A stretch of 64,000 nt of DNA. Origin: Candidatus Poribacteria bacterium WGA-3G (lineage in GTDB: Bacteria; Poribacteria; WGA-4E; WGA-3G). Positions within the stretch are counted from its first letter, which is position 1; every line of letters begins with the position of its first letter. This document shows positions 61,999 through 64,000 of the stretch, in pieces. Location: NCBI GenBank assembly GCA_000406005.1, contig ASZN01000004.1:1-64000 (forward strand), given 5' to 3'. The notes below the pieces were generated by a model, which was given only the letters and a program-made list of their open reading frames with translations, ran no database searches and was not told where the DNA came from. Both the position numbers and the translations under genes were made by a program.

Positions 61999-63408
61999 CT
62001 ACAAGTTACATTCCCTTTTGAGATATGAGCATTTATCTACAATATCGTCTATTTCTTGTTCATCAAAACCTATGAGTTTGAGAAAATGGAGTCGAAAGAG
62101 TGCATTCATTTTAAGGCAGAGAAGTATCAGATCCTCGCCTTTAGCAGCCTTCGATTCTAAATCTGAATCTGAATCGGGGTGTGTCAGGTAATTTCGTGTA
62201 TCCTTAATGCGGTTTATCAGTCGTGGTTTTCTCTCATTGTCAATAAAGCAATCAAATGGTTCAATCAGTTTTTCAATTCTATTTTTTAGAGTCAATTCAT
62301 TGGCAAAATCCAGTTTCGAGCAGAACCAATTTCTGTCCTTTTTGGGGATTTGATTAATGATATTTTTGCGTATTTCTTTAAATTCGTTTTCATCCATGTG
62401 CATTTCAGCAGAGGTGTTTCGATGAAATGCCTCTAACGCCTGGGCCAAAACCAAGAACTGCATGTTCAAAGTCGGTAATGTTCCAGTTTTTGCCAATAAG
62501 TACAAATCGAGAGCAGGGGCAATCTGTTCATAATTCTCTATCCACTCATTGATTATGCTTTCAACACGATTCTGTCTATCCTCGTATTTAAACAGTATAC
62601 CGAAGTCATCAATTGCGGGTTCACGTTTAGCGTAGGGCCAACTTGAACAATAAATCTCCACTGGAATAAGTGCGGTGCGACCGTCCGGAAATGTTTCGTA
62701 AAGATTATCAGAAGTCGCCCGCATCTGATCTAAGCATACGATTTCGTTCATGACAAAACACAGAAAAGCGGTAATTTTTTGGGCAACGGAAGTAAACTCA
62801 TCTAATTCACGCGCCTCTTGAGAAACCAATTTGAAATAAGTCTTTTGGGACACCTCTGCCCTCTTGGCCCTCGGAAACCCTGGCGGAGTCCAAGCAAATG
62901 TAATTACCAGTTGCATACCGTCTTTAAGATCCAGAGAAATATCTGCTGGTCGATTGTATGATATGGTTAATGAACCTTCTTCAATTCGCTGCTCATCTAC
63001 GTCAATGCCTGTGATCCCCACCCATTCGTCAATTCCTTCAACAGAAAAGCTGAAGGAATTAAAACGTGGACTCGCATCTTCCCCGGGTGGTAGACCCATA
63101 AACACTCTGCGTGCGCGGATTACCTCGGGTGCCCTCAATCTGCCGTGAATGATGCTAGCCCCCTTGTTTGTCCGGCTGCATCTATCAATCATAACGTATC
63201 CATCTTTTTCAACGTGTCCGAGTATCGGGTTCAAACTGTCCGGATGCGTAGGAATGAGCTGTGCTTTTATGCTGGGATCAAACGACCGGGTAAGTTCAAG
63301 TGTGATGTCCCCACCATCTGATATTGAGAGTGTTCCGTTTACTTTATTTTCAGGAGAGGAAGGGAGCCAAAAATCACCATTTCTCTGGATTTCTTCTTTA
63401 ATTCTCAC
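61999..63408 (-). CDS. ApeA-like anti-phage HEPN protein
   Basis: A 469-residue protein. The N-terminal beta-rich part (about 1-180; GDFWLPSSPENKVNGTLSISDGG) resembles the ApeA N-terminal domain, and the C-terminal part is a HEPN domain with RNYLTH (R405 to H410), the R-x4-H RNase motif. ApeA has been described as an abortive-infection effector that cleaves RNA. Start is GTG with AGAGGT. It is flanked by a DNA methyltransferase and HhH gene, forming a defence cluster. Confidence 0.8.
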   Translation of the reverse strand: MRIKEEIQRNGDFWLPSSPENKVNGTLSISDGGDITLELTRSFDPSIKAQLIPTHPDSLNPILGHVEKDGYVMIDRCSRTNKGASIIHGRLRAPEVIRARRVFMGLPPGEDASPRFNSFSFSVEGIDEWVGITGIDVDEQRIEEGSLTISYNRPADISLDLKDGMQLVITFAWTPPGFPRAKRAEVSQKTYFKLVSQEARELDEFTSVAQKITAFLCFVMNEIVCLDQMRATSDNLYETFPDGRTALIPVEIYCSSWPYAKREPAIDDFGILFKYEDRQNRVESIINEWIENYEQIAPALDLYLLAKTGTLPTLNMQFLVLAQALEAFHRNTSAEMHMDENEFKEIRKNIINQIPKKDRNWFCSKLDFANELTLKNRIEKLIEPFDCFIDNERKPRLINRIKDTRNYLTHPDSDSDLESKAAKGEDLILLCLKMNALFRLHFLKLIGFDEQEIDDIVDKCSYLKRECNL

Positions 63409-63665
63409 TAAGATTACCTCTTATGATGTGTTTCGCTAAATACGGACGGTTGAAGTGCCATCGCTAATTAGGTAGGTCCGCAATTCCGTAAAGTTAAGAC
63501 AAGTTTTTTGGCTCAAATTCGACCAGTGTCAAACACCCTAACGCCGAATGCGGGCGTTTCGGAGACTCCTTTCAATCAGACTGTTATTGTGTCAGAACCT
63601 TGGTTTGGTCAGTGTCCCAAATTTCCGACAGCAGTACAGTTTCTTGGTCCTTCGTCAGGAGTCAA
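63409..63665. other. Gap without recognisable gene
   Basis: About 257 bases between the ApeA-like gene and the methyltransferase. No supported ORF or clear terminator was found. Confidence 0.4.
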
Positions 63666-64000
63666 CTATCCCACTCGGCGAGATATATGTCTTATGTCTC
63701 TTATCTCGTCAATATCTTGGTTGAGTTCTATCTCAGTAACGTCAATCTGTTTGGGATCTTCAGGAATTATGAAATACGGGGCTACAATCTCCCAGTCAAT
63801 ATTTCGAAGGGTGGCGACTTTTCTTAAGAAAAAACTTACCCAAGTCTCACCGAGTTTTGAATCACCGATTTCTTGTGAAAGTTTGTTTTCAGCGATTTCT
63901 ACATACTTCGTGTCGAGTTCGATCCCGATATATTTCCTACCGATCCGTTTTGCTGCCAGAGCCGTTGTCCCTGTCCCCATGAATGGGTCCAGAATCGTAT
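63666..64000 (-). CDS. DNA methyltransferase (N4/N6), C-terminal part, cut by window edge
   Basis: The last 111 codons of a gene that continues past base 64000. ILDPFMGTGTTALAAKRIGRKYIGIELDTKYVEIAENKL is SAM-binding motif I plus the following strand, at the C-terminal end as in beta-class N4-cytosine or N6-adenine methyltransferases. The catalytic (S/D/N)PP(Y/W) should lie upstream, outside the window. It belongs to the right-hand defence cluster. Confidence 0.85.
   Translation of the reverse strand, partial: TILDPFMGTGTTALAAKRIGRKYIGIELDTKYVEIAENKLSQEIGDSKLGETWVSFFLRKVATLRNIDWEIVAPYFIIPEDPKQIDVTEIELNQDIDEIRDIRHISRRVG

Noticed and set aside
1..64000. CRISPR arrays, tRNA and rRNA genes
   Set aside because: No regular repeat-spacer pattern, cloverleaf or rRNA segment was recognised by eye.

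Overview
This window reads as a moderately AT-rich, gene-dense bacterial chromosome. Several proteins look like those of Candidatus Poribacteria or a related sponge-associated or marine lineage: LamG and WD40 proteins, secreted proteins ending in an LTTTW-x-x-x-K motif, many short palindromic intergenic repeats, and a bacterial STT3-type oligosaccharyltransferase. That assignment is an inference from protein character; there is no rRNA or tRNA in the window to test it.

Left part (1-10.8 kb): a mobile/defence island. A DDE transposase, whose RBS and start codon lie inside a long hairpin, is followed by a large protein with two TIR/deoxyribosyltransferase-like domains and a Sll1717-type P-loop ATPase. 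Facing it are an Eco57I-like DNA methylase co-transcribed with an antitoxin-like HTH gene, and a PLD-nuclease/SNF2-type helicase fusion with a palindrome at its start. Together these could be one restriction-modification-like defence locus plus a candidate abortive-infection ATPase.

Middle part (11-31.4 kb): signalling, envelope and housekeeping genes. These are a STAS protein, two exported proteins of unknown role, an STT3-like oligosaccharyltransferase (two successive genes carry near-identical leader hairpins), a sigma-region-4-like regulator, dihydrolipoyl dehydrogenase, a PfkB kinase, S-adenosylhomocysteinase, SAM synthetase and a ribosomal protein S1 with very long acidic tails. Next comes a complete partner-switching module: three STAS proteins, an RsbW-like kinase, a REC-PP2C phosphatase, a response regulator, a four-PAS histidine kinase and a tandem universal stress protein.

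31.5-40 kb is a decay zone: a toxin-antitoxin locus whose toxin has an internal deletion, a truncated glycosyltransferase, an outer-membrane barrel fragment, an intact MacB-like permease and ArnT-like glycosyltransferase, a 13-repeat WD40 protein, a Cys-rich exported protein, and two truncated IS1-type elements abutting head-on.

40-55 kb is mostly metabolism and repair: RadC, RlmB, IolD, IolC, an HpcH/HpaI aldolase, a Ser/Thr kinase broken by a G8 tract in its glycine loop, a KDPG-type aldolase, two CorC/HlyC-type membrane proteins, an SDR enzyme, FolE, a duplicated pterin synthase whose two domains have lost complementary catalytic residues, and a rhodanese.

55-64 kb is again accessory: secreted carbohydrate-binding proteins, fragments of a DUF5916 protein, a BtaA/DUF3419 protein and transposases, two TA-flanked or TA-adjacent MITE-like repeats, one copy of a 120-130 bp dispersed repeat, a structured-RNA candidate, and a second defence cluster (DUF2971, HhH protein, ApeA-type HEPN protein, partial DNA methyltransferase). 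No tRNA, rRNA or CRISPR array was seen.
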